From positions 112,932,875-112,996,874 of the forward strand of contig CM034546.1 in the NCBI GenBank assembly GCA_020055645.1: DNA of 64,000 bases, written 5' to 3'. The translations under genes and the position numbers were made by a program. Below are positions 15,201 to 30,200 of this stretch, piece after piece; position 1 is the first letter of the stretch, and each line of letters begins with the position of its first letter. This DNA comes from Tomocerus qinae (lineage: Eukaryota > Arthropoda > Collembola > Entomobryomorpha > Tomoceridae). Under the pieces are notes generated by a model, which was given only the letters and a program-made list of their open reading frames with translations, ran no database searches and was not told the origin of the DNA.

Positions 15201-18200
15201 AAAACTTTAACAACTCGACATAAGTAAGCGGCATGTGTCTTCCACTTTTACTTCTCCACTGTATTACACATAATCATGTTACACTTTTATTCTTTATCGG
15301 ACTTGACATATCATTAGGTTACACGGATACACATCTTACTTAGGAATTTAACAATACGGATTTCCTAACAGGATTTCTTTAGTTATGCCTAACAGAGTTA
15401 ATGACTAGTCGTAGAATTTCTTTTGCCTCATCATTTTACCCGTGATATAGAGAAGGAAGGAAAAAGCATGCCAAAGATTTTTACAATGCATCCTTCCTAG
15501 CTGTGAACCCAAGTCCTTTCAGCTGAGTTCAGGCAAGTCATCATTTTTCCTCAAGTCAACTAAGGCACAAAAATTCTAAAGCTGTCCACATTTTATCGCC
15601 ATGTTTCACACCCTATTTGTGAACACTGCCAGCCCCTGCCCCTTTACATTATATGAACATACAACAATACTATATCTACTATAAGAAAATGAAACATTCT
15701 TCAATCTTGTAGGAAAGTGCAAGAAAACTACCCAAAAAGAAGAAACATATTAAACGAGCCACATTCGAGAACGCATACCACGTCGAGCGACCACCACCTT
15801 TTTGCTTCACTTGATACACAAGTTTTCCCAATCTGAGTTCCTTACAAGAAGCTGGACACTCCATTTATTAAAGGAAAACTTCGTTTCCGCCGCTAAAGTG
15901 AGTACCTGGAGATTTACGATGGTTAAGCTACAGATATACGACTATAATCTGACAATAATATGTATATTCCTCTAGTTAAAAAGACTAGAGCTAGGAAAGG
16001 TCCGTTTTCTTTCCTAAAAGGCTATTGTACACTAATTCTAAGTTTGTTTTCAGCCTGGAATCAGCTTTGTACTCTAACCTTCCAAATCTATTATACTTTC
16101 TAACTTTTCAACTCACAAATAGAGTCTTTAGACATAGTGTACCTACATCACGAAGTTTCCAACAGTTTTCTGCACTACAATTAACAACAAAGTAAGTTAT
16201 TTACAACGCTGGTAGTGGCACAGAAGTCGATTTTCCAAGTACTACCACAGAAGAAATAGAGAGTCGGAAGATGTATTAGGCAATACCTTTGACAACAAGA
16301 ATCGATAGACGATGGCACACAGTCTTCTTAACAACCTTTGGTTTCGCTCGATCCCGCATGACACCACCGAAGCCAAACGCATAAATCCGTTTTCTCAAAC
16401 AAAGGAACAAACAGGTAAATCTTTTCAAACATTAGTTCCTATCTTGTTAGAAGTAACGTTTTTGTACACACATACACACCCACTTTGTAATTATGTGTGG
16501 ATAATGAAACGGAAATTAACTGAACAACAACAACGACTCATTTTCCAATGTGAAAACCACTGAAAACAGAGACGTAATCAATTTTCTGCTTTTATATGTA
16601 CGCTGTGTGTAGTAATTGTATCAATACCAATATCAACTGTTCATATGCAAGTATTACTCAATTAAAGTTGTTATCATATCATTTTGCCTCGTTTAGAAGA
16701 GGAATAGCAACAAAGTCCATTTACCTGTCTTGTCCTCACCTGAATGTGAATACTGATGTAAACCAAAGAGGATAATCTTGCATATATATGAGAGGTTGAA
16801 AAGCTCTAAAACTTCAAAAGCCACACTAATCCCACGGATAAAGGAAATCCCCTTGCTGGATACTCAGACAGACACATTATCATTCCTCCTAGAGTACAAA
16901 CTGCATTCAGTATGCATTATCTTCAAAGTAAATACGCACTGTTCTTCGGCAACACTACTTCAATTCTACCACCTAATGAACTCAATCAAGATTTCCTCTC
17001 TTAACTAACCAAAGCAACTAACTAACCAAACCGATGCAGTCTAGGCAGCTATCCGCAAACTCAAATCTACATAATACATTCTCATATCATCATCATTGCT
17101 AACTAACTGAATTCAACTACCTATATATACACTTATGCATGTATATAGTAATAATTTAAGCCTACAATACCAATTTGATAGACATGGTAATGTATACTTA
17201 CGATATATAGTGAAAACACAGTCTGCTTCTACAACTTCATTTTACTCTTCCAATTTATCTACCTTATTATGTATTTAATATTCTTTTTCGTCGATAACAT
17301 TCCCTAGCAGCAAGTTATGTATACTGAATTAATCAGGAACACGTCTACTCCTAAATACATAAACTGATATACTTCCCTTGTTATACACACACACATTCCT
17401 ATTTCAATATGGGAATTATTTTCGTAATTCGTTATTAATTGTAAATTGTAAGTATAGGCATAAACGCAGAACTAGAACCGCGACTCCATCATTTTCCTTG
17501 ATATTGCAACCATTCTCAAGCTTTCCAAGTGTTAATTTTACTACCACTGCTCAGAATCAGATTGACAGTACCTACAGATATTGCACATAGGAAATTAAAG
17601 GCACAACTCTTCGCTGCAGGAGTCTATTTAAAAAGTAAATGTGCTCCATATATGAAGTGCCTACTGCTCGCTCTTCACTTCAATCAAATTAAATGAACAC
17701 AAATGAAAATTCATCGAACGAGCCAACTTTGTGGCTACATAAAAAAATTCTCAAGAGGAGCTTCACTTAAATAACCCCTATGATTGCTATTGGTACAAAA
17801 TCTTTCTACTACTACAGTTATGCATGGAATAATAACATTGGGCCATTTATGCGAGGTGGCGAACTGTTATAAATATTGTATTAAATCATCCATCCGCATC
17901 CATTCCTCAGTCACTCAAATGAAATAAATGAACGCATGGATGAAGTATTGAGACCACTTTTGACAAAACGAACACTGAACCAGAAATATACTCAAATCAG
18001 ACACAATCTACTGAATCTAGATAATCGATCCCTATTAGCTTTTACCACCACAACTGAAATCTACCGACTATTCACCATAATGGCCATTGCATTTACTTTC
18101 TACTATCTAAACATCCTAGTTTATCATCACAAGATTATAAAAGCATTCAAGATTTAGGATCTGCTATTCCCATACAATATTTTATAAAGCTGCCGGCTAA

Positions 18201-21200
18201 AACGGTTTCCATAATGCATATGTGTTAACATACTACACTAATGATATCCTTAACAATAGTTGTTCATCATGTTTTCGGTGTTTGATCCAGGTATAGAGTA
18301 ATAGCTGTCGGGTGACAAAGGGTTGACATGGGATTACATCCTCTTATGCACTAATGCATGTATATTTCCATCTTTGTGAATATATTTCACATACAATGAT
18401 TGTCACAGTCCCAACATGTGTATGAACTATTTAGTAATAAATCTCGGCTTCCGTTTAATACGACAAACTATAGAAGCATCTGACTGGAATGTAGAATTAA
18501 TGTGATATACCTTTACAGGTAAACGTATATCTAGTTAGTATATGAGATGCAGACACACATGTTAATGTGGTGTGACAGAAATAGATGTTCTCTGGTTGTT
18601 GCCTAACCGCAGCAGAAGACTCCCAATCTCATCTCTTATTTTCTAAGCGTCTTATTGTTGAGAAGGAGCTGCAGACACCTAATATCTGCTTAGAGACTGA
18701 AAGTGAGTTAAGTTCACCGATTTGTAAATGTGACATGATGACAGAGCAACACCTCCCTTCCACTTACCCATTTCTATGCCTATTTATTTCGAATCCCAAT
18801 TTAGAGCAGTAGTGCAACAATGGATAATGCGTAAAGTGACGAATGCATCAAAAGGGCCCTTTATATAAATATAGAGTCCCTTTGCTTATTCAATATTCCC
18901 TAATCAACCTGCATATAATAAGCTACCCCATTTATCCACTCATTTTGTAATAGTATATAGCACTTTATTAGGTGCATTACTTTAAGTACTCACCACAAGC
19001 AACTATTAAGTATAGAAACGCGGTTGAGATGGGTTCAATAGAATATTTCCAAATTGGCTAGTGCGACGATTTCTCACTGTATATTATTTTTAGCTTTATA
19101 GACTGCGGAGAAAAAAGGGTGTTTAACACAACATACATAAATGGAAGTAGCTAGTACACAATGGTAAATTGTAGTACATCAAATTCCTAGTTTAGTATCC
19201 CCAATTCTCATTGTCACTACAGCATATAATATTCCAAGGTAGATATTTACTTGTATGGCTGTCCTCTCTAATAACATATTATAATGGAGACATAACGCAA
19301 AGTAGGGGAAGAAAATATTCTGTTTAATGTAAAAAAAGAAAACTGAAATTGTGCTCATAAAATATTAACTTGAACTCCATCAAAAGCTAGGCTGGAGTTT
19401 GAAAGTACAAAACAAAAGAACAACATAAAGCAATCTATTGTAAAGAGCCTTTACAACTTAATTCGTTTGGGAATTGAATAATTTATTTCTGTTTTGTGTA
19501 GTTAAAGGAGGAACGGCTCTATGTAAATAAGTTAGTAACATAGAAAAATGGAAAACTCCTATGTATGTAAAATATTGGTTGTATTTTAACGCAATCAGTT
19601 AGAGACAGGGTAAATTATACGGAGACCACGGCCAAAATATCCATGCAAAGCTACGACGAAGGGTATGTGGATATAATAGGGCAGTTGAAAGAGTCCAGGC
19701 CACAGTCGACCAGCAAACAGACCACCACAGCCATCCAGCGAGTTTTATTGTATTTTTCATCGCGAGTTGAGTTTAGCTGGCCTGGTTTGCATTGGTATGA
19801 TATAAAGTGGTTGTTGTTGTTATTATTATTGCTAACTACCCTTCCTTCTGTCCCGTTCTAACCGGGCATAGCGGAGAATCGACATGGACTCACTACGAGG
19901 TGATCCCTACTGCTCCTATACAATACCCTTCGTGTATCGTGCATGATAAGCGGCCCCATCGCAACTACAACAAACAGGATACACTCTAAAAGCCCAAAAA
20001 TCGAACTGAAAGCAATTTGGCATCCAATCATAGAGTACTTTATTTAGGCCCAACCCCTCCACGTTTACAGGCCTTTCTGCTCTCCTAAATAGGCCATGTT
20101 AAATTAAGAGCATCATATTATTATATTTTATAATAGCTAAGTAACTAACCACTCTTCTCCATGTCACTCCTAAATCTATTTAATAGCCCGAACAAGCCAG
20201 CCAAATATTTTATTACTATTTATTAGTAGTTATTACAAGCGACGAAGGGTAAGTATTATGTGTCTTGTCCAACTAGCTTAGAACTTAATCTATTAGAGCA
20301 ATTACATGGAGCCAACCAAAACCGAGTTATATACATACTTACTGTTATTAAGAATGTATTGTACTTGATGCTATCATATTGATACAATTTATACAATAAT
20401 GTCTCTTTTGAAAATTGAAGTGTATTTCTTTTATTGTACTATAAGAAATCCATGAATTTCATACTCAATCAAACAAGGCTATGCTATTTGACATTCAACA
20501 GAAGTAAATTGAATTGAAATTCACCAGTACACTCACAATGAGCTAAGCTCTGAAGGATCTGAAGGTTGAAGAGAGGACATAAAAAATTGAACAAGTCGTT
20601 GTACATCTTCCTCTGATTGATACAGAACGGCAGAGAGTTAGTGTGCACAACTCTACTATGTATACATCTATCTCTGTACCTAGTCTAATGCTTATCTGTC
20701 TTTTGCCTACATAAAATTACATGTATGACTATGTATCAAGTCCGTGTCTGCATTTTTTCATCGGCAGTATCACTCACTACTAGAATCACAACTGCTGACT
20801 TTACTTCATACCTTACTTTCCATCAGTTTGTGTGTCAATCAAAATCAAAGGATTTTATTATGGAAGCTCACGTCATTGCTACTTATCTTACTTACCATTA
20901 TGCTACCGAACTGTCTATCAGACAATGCTCAATCATACCCTAGATCCTTTCCAGACCGACATCCATTGCACCTCAGCTACTCACATTTCAATCCAATGAA
21001 GTTTACTCACTGTCCTTTCCTATACTAACCTAACATTAATTACATTCTTCTTTATTTAAATATCATTTCACATTTCTATTATCATTATCCACTGATCATG
21101 TCTCCGTTTATGATTCGCATTCAAAAATGACTATTCACAAAATTTTAACGATACACGAAAGCTGCAGTTATGTATTTAGCTATACACACTCATTCGGAAT

Positions 21201-24200
21201 ATTACTATAGTATTATTGTTTCGCCCTATCTGTAGGTTGGATTTTGATCTCGCAAGTTAAAATTGTGTAATAAAAGGCTTGACACATCTGAAATATATTG
21301 CAGATGTATTCAAAAACTATGTCTACACACATATAAGTAAATCCAGAAATATATGCATAAATGTAAATGCAGGCTTATAAGTTGAATTAAATTGCATATT
21401 CCAATAGTTCGCGAATTTATCTCAACCTACTTTTAACAATATAGAAAAGTAGGCTGATGATAATATTTTTAATTTGGCAAAAAGGAATTACTATAATTCT
21501 TAAAATTGGAACAACTAGTCCAAATTTTCAATTCTAAAAAGCACATTTATAGCACATCAGTTGGTTTTGCTTTTGTTGATTAATTATGTCGGCTCTTTAA
21601 TGACGACATCATTATAATCATCAATGAGGTTAATGTCAATGCATAGTTGTGATAATAGCACATCCTTTGTCAGAAATATTCACTGTGATAGCAGAATGAT
21701 TTTCGTTATCTGTGGGTCAAAATGGTATTTTTTGGGATTTGGTCTGGTTTGGCAATGCAAATGAACAAGATCATATCATATTGCATGTAAAATACCTTAA
21801 GTATAACGAATAAGGTCAGCAGTAATGTATATTTGTGATTATGACCACAATATTTACGTACCAAAACAGATTCTACTCAGGATATCTCTAGGCACATATT
21901 AGATATCTAAAATGTGATACTCAACACCCTTGTTGTAACTTGTGTTAACGTATGTACAGCGTGCATTTTTGTTACCTCTTTCTTTCCCCATGAGCACAGA
22001 CCAGGGTAATGTGTGCATGTTAGGTAGAATAATGTGGAGTGGAAATATTTGAGATGCCTGTCTTTAATCACTGAAAAGAGAAAAGGCATATATCACGCCG
22101 TATGAGCTTCATCTCTGTTCACGTTCACGTTATCTCTTTAGCTTTTTTGACTAGTGCATTGTATCATTGTGTAGTATCGTGTTGTTAGCAATGTATCTGA
22201 ATCTAATTCAGGCTAGAGAGTTGCTCGGTTCTACTTTGGACAAATGCCCTTTCGGTTTTAACTTCATGGTATAGTTTTATTTTTATGCTCCGGATAATGA
22301 ATGAGAATTTTCAATCAGAAAATAAAAGTTTTCAATATCTGATTCAATAAAGCTATTCAAAAGGTTATAAAAAGATCAATCAACAGCGAAACCGTAATTG
22401 ACGAACTGGAGCAACTAAAATTGACAAATGTCAATACTAGGCTGATATAAATCTAAATTGAAATAGTGGATATGAACAGGTAAATATTTTTGCAACAGGT
22501 TTGCCTCTGGCATTCATTCAATAGTTCATGAAACTACACTGTCTTAAACTGGTATCAATTCTATTGATTGTGGTTGTGTATATTTGTTGGAACGAAAACC
22601 AAATACTATAGTATCAAAGTATCGACAGCAATTAGCAAATCAAACTTATATACTTATTATAGGCATTTTGTACAAAACAAGTAGAATTTAGATCTGTTAG
22701 TGTATGAATAACATATTTATATAATTCTGTTTTTTTGGGTTGCGGTTTGTAGATTTGTTTATTTTATTTCTACAAAGGCATGCCCGAAAAAATAATATTA
22801 TCCTCTTAGTTTCGAAGAAAATGTAGCCATATGCCATATTGGGTACTCCAAACGCGACCAGGCGACTCTCTATCTTCTCTTTGCCCAAAAGGTATGAGAT
22901 ATGTACTTAGAGTTGAATACTTGTGAGTTATAAGGTGCTATTACACATAATTTCATAATAGTTATGTAACTGAAGGTAAAGAGTGCTCGGTTATATTTAT
23001 AGACAAAATTAACATTGTTCATAAACCCCTGATGTTTCTACATGCATTGAGTCTTCAGTCTGTTCTTTTCCCAGTCTCACACTCATACCTCACTTACGGA
23101 AGAAATAGCAACATAAAGGACCTAAGAGAACTCCAACCTGAGCACTGATCTTCGGTCGGACAGCATGACAACGGGTAACCTGATGTTAACAATAAAATGA
23201 TTTGAAGATACATGTGAGAAGAGAGCAGAGGCCATGAAATGATTCGACCCGAACCGGAGAGCAAGAGCAACAATCACATTTCACTCTACCTTATCCACAA
23301 ATCTTTGACTCTCAACTATCTCTGCTATTCTTTTACATTTCTTTGCATTCTGACTACACTAGAATCGTGAACCATAGTACGAGAATCCTCAAAGAACTTA
23401 TTACCCTAGCCACGACTCTTTTCAGAAAGACTATTACGCATATGTAAAATAAAATCATGGAGGGAGTAATTCATGTATTAATCATCTTTATAACAGAATG
23501 GACAGAATTGGACTGAACTGGACCGATATGGACTGAATTCCGAATTCGTCCGATTTAGTCGAATTCATTTTTGATTTAATGTTTAAGGATTAATAATGCT
23601 AATGAAATATGCATTTACCCCCATCAGTACTATTAAATTTCTAGTATTTATTCCCAGTGCAGGTATTGAATAAATAGGTTAAAAGCATTGCTTAACCTTA
23701 TTACAAAATATCCGACATAAATGTCTCTCTGATTACGCGCATTTGTGGAACTTAACAGAACAACATTGTTGAATTTCAAGAGATGCAAGCATTATATCAC
23801 TGATTTTGATAACCCATGTTTAACATAGGACTTAATGAAAATAATATGAATTTTTTTGTTCAACTTGATAAAAGAGGGCTTGCGCATTAACTTCGATGTA
23901 GGCACATATCACGTATCCATGATTTTTTGGGGGGCGCATTAAAACATATTAAAAATTGGTATAGATATTCAAAAACTTGTACAATTTTTGGTCTCTTGTG
24001 AAACTGTTTTATCGTTTTCTCTGACTTGAGTCTCGTCCACACTAGGGGTGGGCCGAAACACGTTTTTGCCGAGTACCGAATATTTGGCTTGTTCAGAATA
24101 CCGAATTGTCCATTTTTGTGCCAAACCACCGAATGCCGAACCAAAATAGAATATTCGGATCACCCATATACAAGGGATGTCCCAAATACCGAATAACGAA

Positions 24201-27200
24201 CATTCGGCGTGTTCTGAGGACCGAATCGTTAATTTTGGTGCCGAACCACCGAATAACGAACCCGAACACATTCGGCCCACCCGCACCCACATACCCTTAG
24301 TCCACACCCTTTGAATACGTATAGCAAACATAAAAAACATGCATACAGTTTTGGTCCATTTAATGACAATAAAAATATTGAATACTCCTTGTTAAGTGCT
24401 AACTTATGCTTGGCTGAATCGATTTTTTGTATATGCATGAATATTGGGTTTTGAATATGTGCCTCATAGTTTTATTTTATTGCCAATGACCAACATAACT
24501 GCCTTTATTTAAGTTTAATTAATAATTCATGAAAACTTTATTTATAATATGAAGTCAGATAAGAGAGAGGCATTAGTCATATAAGAGAATTCCGAGTAAA
24601 TATGTGTAATCCTTCTACTAACTATTGACTGAAGTTCAAAATCAAATGATACTATGAAAATGTTTTCAATTACCAGTTGATTTCTTACAATCTTTCTAAA
24701 CCGATTTAAAAAATCCAAGCAATTCATTTTGTATAATCATGCATGTAGTAATACACTTATCTATCTATTCAATATTAATGTGCTTTTACCATTTATTTCT
24801 AGAAGTTTACACGAAGGATTAGGATTTTCATGATTTAATTAAGACAAATAGCTAAAGATTCGATGGTATGGTACAATCTTTACACATTAATTACTATTGT
24901 GATTGTGGAAAGTAAGAGTGCTACAATTTATGGTATGAAATGGTAGAAATGGCAGTTAAGCATACACTCTGAGTACATGTTTTTACAAACATAGGTAAAC
25001 CAGGGATGTTAGTAAATATTTACAAAATATGTAATAGCAAGTATAAGTTAGGGTTAAGGGTCTAGGTAGGTCCAGTGCAGGTAGACAGATGTAAGTATAT
25101 TTTATTTTTTTAATCACATTATGTGGAAATGTCTTTGAATATCTGTTAAGAAAAAGTTATGGTCGAGTTAGAGCTATTAACCAGGAAGAATTAGATTTGA
25201 GAGCAGTTTTTGTGTATCTGCATGCACCTTTATTGGATTCTATGGGGAGACAAGAAATGTAACCACATCACATAAGTACAGTGAGGAGTTTACAGCTTTG
25301 GGGTAAGCGACTGACTCCTCTCCTGACTTGGAAGAAGAAAACAATGCCGTCGTAAAAATTTCTGTACTATGTAACTGGATAATAACTCGGAGCCATTTAG
25401 TTACCAACACACAATTTTCGACACTTGCATTAAGTTGAGCGAATCTATCCAGTTGTATGGAAGAAAGTTAGGGAGTTAGAGATATATTCAAGATATGGAG
25501 GTGTGCACTACTACTTACAACGAGGAAAACAAATTCTCTATCTAAATAGGGATCGCCGTAAAAGAAAGAATGGACTTATTATTATAAAATAATTTACCCA
25601 GGTCTAACTGACAAGAACTCACTGGTAATAACCAGGGGAAATGAGATAAGTCGAGGAGACGAGGCAAAGTTCCTTGCGTGCTAGAAAACTCAAGAAAATC
25701 ACATCTTAGAGCTAACTAAAACGTAGACGAAGAAGAAGAAGCTATAGATAAATAGTGCATGTGAGTTAGCGGCACCTTTTTACATTTGCCTTTTCAACGA
25801 ACAGCTTTCTGATTATGTGCCTCATAAAAGTTCTCAAATATGACATTAACTCTCAACCCTGTGTATAAGTAAGAAGCTATTGTTCTTCCCATTCTCCTTA
25901 TTTAACTCTATCCTTCCACCCAATGATCTCAACGAGTATCCATCACAAACACTACAAGAAATCCTATTTTCAACGTTTTTTAAATATTTAGTATTTACAT
26001 TTGCCGCTCTACACTCTTGGAATTAATTTTCTTTCAAGACTCTTTTCTACTTAATGCCACCACTCCATCTCCTTCCTTTTCATGACAAGTACATAGCCAA
26101 AGAAGTTATCTACTTGGCACTTAATTTTCAACTTCATCCATATGGGCTTATTAACATGCTGCCATAAAATAACACGCCGCCACAAGATGCGGAAAATATG
26201 TCTGTGTCATATTCTTCGAATCCCAGCCTCCCACTATACTCTTTAGCATCTCCGTTTCGGAGTTTGAAATTTCTTGTATATTATTACGTGCGAGCTAATC
26301 CGTCGTGGTTTTCTTGTGCTGTCCTTCAAAAAACCTACGCACATGGTGAAAACTTGAGACACTATAGTACATATTGGGAATATTGTGTAAGGGAGACAAG
26401 GTTCGCGCTAAAGAATCATTATTCACTGCAAAGTAGTGATCCACTTTGAGAGAAGACGTCTAGCTTTTATCTGTCTATAATAATCCTATCATTATTAACG
26501 TCAACAGTTCCCTAGCGGAAGAAGGAGTTCCTCGTCGATTACAACCTACTGATTGTGGACACAAGAATAAATAAAGAATGTAAGAAATCTCATAGGGAAC
26601 AGAGAAACTCTCAATCAGTGGAGGAGATACCTTAATCTATTGTATCCCTCAAGGTTCACAATACCTCGAAATCTCTCCCGTAAATGTTCTCTAGTTAATT
26701 AAGAGAGAAACTTGTAGCCGAAACAACACCTGGTGAAGTGTGCTTTGCCCATCCTATTTTTCCAAAAGTAACAACTGCCTCAAGTTAACCTCTCTATCCA
26801 TTTTCTCAATTTAATGTATGATTATTTTTTGACTGTACCAAAAGCAAGGCAGCTGTGGTGCCTTTATTACAAGCTATAATTTAAAATCAAATCATCAACT
26901 CGATCTATGGGTTGCTGTACATTGAGCAATTCTCTATCCTCGCTCTACAATAACAAAGTCATTTTGGGCTACTCTTTCAGAGAAGGTGCTCTAGGTACTG
27001 ACTACTTAGGTCTCTTGTGCAATGCAGATTAACACACAACAAAATCCTCTCAGGGCTCAAAAAGGCCCGTTGTAGTTTCCTCAATTTAAAGGGATACCAT
27101 GCCATGTTAAGTGTAATAATGAAATGTACCTCATTCCTGATAAAAAAATAAACATCATAATATTACTATTTCATGGTGACTGTAACTGATCATTAATCGC

Positions 27201-30200
27201 ACCCAAATAATAATACCCATACACAGTATAAATATTATCTTGTTAATATACACATCTACATTGACCTATTAGTACCTACCATCCTTCTATAATGCCTTAA
27301 TAAAGAAAGTAACCCATTTCTAATCGTATATCTAAACAAAAAAGGTTTGACAGATAAATTCCATCTTAATTTGTCTCTTTTTGTTACACATAAAGTAGTT
27401 ATCAGATACAATTATAACGAGGAGATACTTTTTAAATACTTTCAAGACAGCAATAACTTCTAGTATAGTGACTTCTCCAAAGAGTTATAGTATTAAAGGG
27501 GTGATCTGTTTAAACGGGGTAGACTAATACATTTTATACCAACTCCCGAGAGATAGAGATGTATATGTAAGTTTTAAGAATAGTTTTAAGTTGCCATTGA
27601 TCATGTCATGTCTACAGGAGAATTCGTATTATGCATAACTATTAAGATTATTATGCATCATGATGAGGCATGATATTCTGACAAGATAACTTAATCTAGT
27701 CTAGGAAAAAGAAAAGATTACCTGAGTCATATTACATGTATTAACTGCAGTTCAAATCAAATAGACTCACTCAGCTCGAAAATATGCTGCAGTTGCTATT
27801 CTCTTTTGTAAAATGACTCCACCAACCATCTCTATTAGATAGTTTCGTTAGTTAGCAGGTACCTACATATTGGATCCAGTCACAGCTCTCTGCAACTTTT
27901 AAAGTGTGTAAGTAAACGGTAGAACAAAGTAGCTCTCTTTTTGTCTCCTCACGACAGGAGACCAAAATTTCATCGTCTTCAACTCAATACACCTTAATAC
28001 TGAGTTAATAACGCTAACTACCTCCTTATATTAGTTTCCTCTGAACATATCTCTGACAATGGAGGAGAATACAATACATTGCTCTCTCCTCTCTCTCTGA
28101 TTTTCATTTTATCTTTGTTATCCCCATCTTCCTCATGCTGATCCTCATCATATAAATTCATATAGGTTCAAACTGCCACTTGCTCCTCCACTGAGAAACT
28201 CCATAACTCCACAAGATATGACTGAGCATATGAAAACTCCTTATGTAGCTCCTATAAATACTTTTTAAACACTACTGAAAACTGATGAATTCATTACTTT
28301 TGGTATATAGTGTCCATCCAATCCTAGTATAATATATTATGCAATGCAGAGACAGAATGTAGAACATTAAGAACAAGTGTGTGGAGCATTAAAAGTATTA
28401 AATCTCATCTTGTCTCTCCAGTGCAGCATCAGCATCGCCTTCGCCATCTGATCTCCTCTCCATGAAAAACAAAACTACCTTGGAACGTATAGCTATAGGT
28501 CCCTGTATCCAGTCTGAGAAGAGGGGTAAAATGAAAGGCTGATTTTCCTAATCGGAACTCACATTTCGTGAGCCTTGGTGGTTAGCCCGTCTGTAATCTA
28601 AAGGGCGAAACCTGTTATTACACTTCATGATAGATGATTTGCCCCCATGTGCTATGTGGATGTGTTGGATGTGCTGCATCAGCATAATGGGAACCCCAAC
28701 TAGCTTCCCTCGATTAAATAATACACTAGAGAACAGACTCAAATCTCTTCATCCCATCCAACATCCAAATAAACTGTAGTAACCAACCAATCCGTCTAGC
28801 GTCTCACTCAGGAACATTCATATACAATACACATCCAGACTCAACCCAACTCTTATGTAGCTACAGATAACATTATTATTATACTTCCAGCAGATCGCCT
28901 CGCCGTCCACAACCGACCTTTTCAAATACGGTTAATACACAGGCATCTTACTTTCTTTTATTACCACGTACTCCATTTACACGAGAGTATACACTATACA
29001 CACTTTAGACTCACTACTTTATTTCTTTATTTTAAACTTGACAGATAAAGTCATTTCTTTCGACTAAATCGAGCCGAACCAACACAATCATCTTCCTCAA
29101 CACTATAACACTGCATTGACTCACCTACAACGTGCAACAACGTGGGCACAATCATAATTATTACATACAAAGGTTAAGTCACGTATACTCAAACTACATA
29201 CTACTTATCATCGCTCTCAACCACACTACTATTACCAACTTACCTACCAGCTATATTTTATACTTACTGAAATTCAACTTGTACTTGAATATTACACTTT
29301 TACCTTTTAAAACATCCTGGATCATATCATGACAACAGAATATATATACTTTTTTTGATTATATACTTGAAATTACACTGGCCAAGTATAATGGGCGTAC
29401 TGTAGGAGATTTTTGGGAATGGGCCTTAAAAAGACAGAAGACTTGGAGTCCCCCTCCCAAAATGATGCTCTGTAAACGCCTATGGGTCGAGGAAGACACT
29501 ATTGGACAGCATCCTACCAATTTATCTCAACTAATAGAAATGGTATCACATTCCCTTAAGCTTATTAGTCAACGATAAGAAAGTATCTTTGTGTAGGATG
29601 TGGGCCATAATCTTTTGACTCTCACCAGCTGCCTTTTTTTCACAACACGCTGGCTAACTATTCTATTTTGACAAGATTCAATTTACAAAGATTACTTATG
29701 ATTTCACTCAACATGATCCTTTCCTTAATTTCATCTACATTTGTCATTTCCGGTCATCATCGGCCACAACAATCATTGGGATCCAAACGATTCTCCTGAA
29801 CCAATCTCTCTTTTGTCTCTCTGTACCTAGAACTACTAGAACTGGTGAGTTTAGATCATTTCAGGAAATTGACTGCTCAACTGAAAAGAAATTATAGGTC
29901 CTTTGTGACGTTTGAAAGAGGTAAGTAGGTAGGGGATGTGAGCTAGTAAATAAGTATCACTCATATTGTCGGTTTGCTCCTTCGTGTGGTACTAATGAAG
30001 AAATGTCTATAGGATCTTCGTGCTGAGCCGACTATTGTTCTTGGCCAGTCCAGTGCTCTTTAGTCATCATTATTTCTTTGTACTACTCCTATAAGTCAGA
30101 AGGGACTAGGGTGAGGAAATGCGTATATTATTATTATTGTAGTCGTAAGAAGTAGTTATCTTTTCAGTATTACACTACCCAAAGCTTCTCCGCTACACTT

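Noticed and set aside
15679..15864. Minus-strand frame with CpG-rich stretch (GGGRSTWYAFSNVARL)
   Set aside because: Possible borders give a phase that does not fit the neighbouring minus-strand exons, and no family is recognised.
23969..24340. 123-codon minus-strand frame, the longest unassigned frame of the left half
   Set aside because: It lies mostly inside the MITE, is open because of the element's repeat structure, and resembles no transposase.
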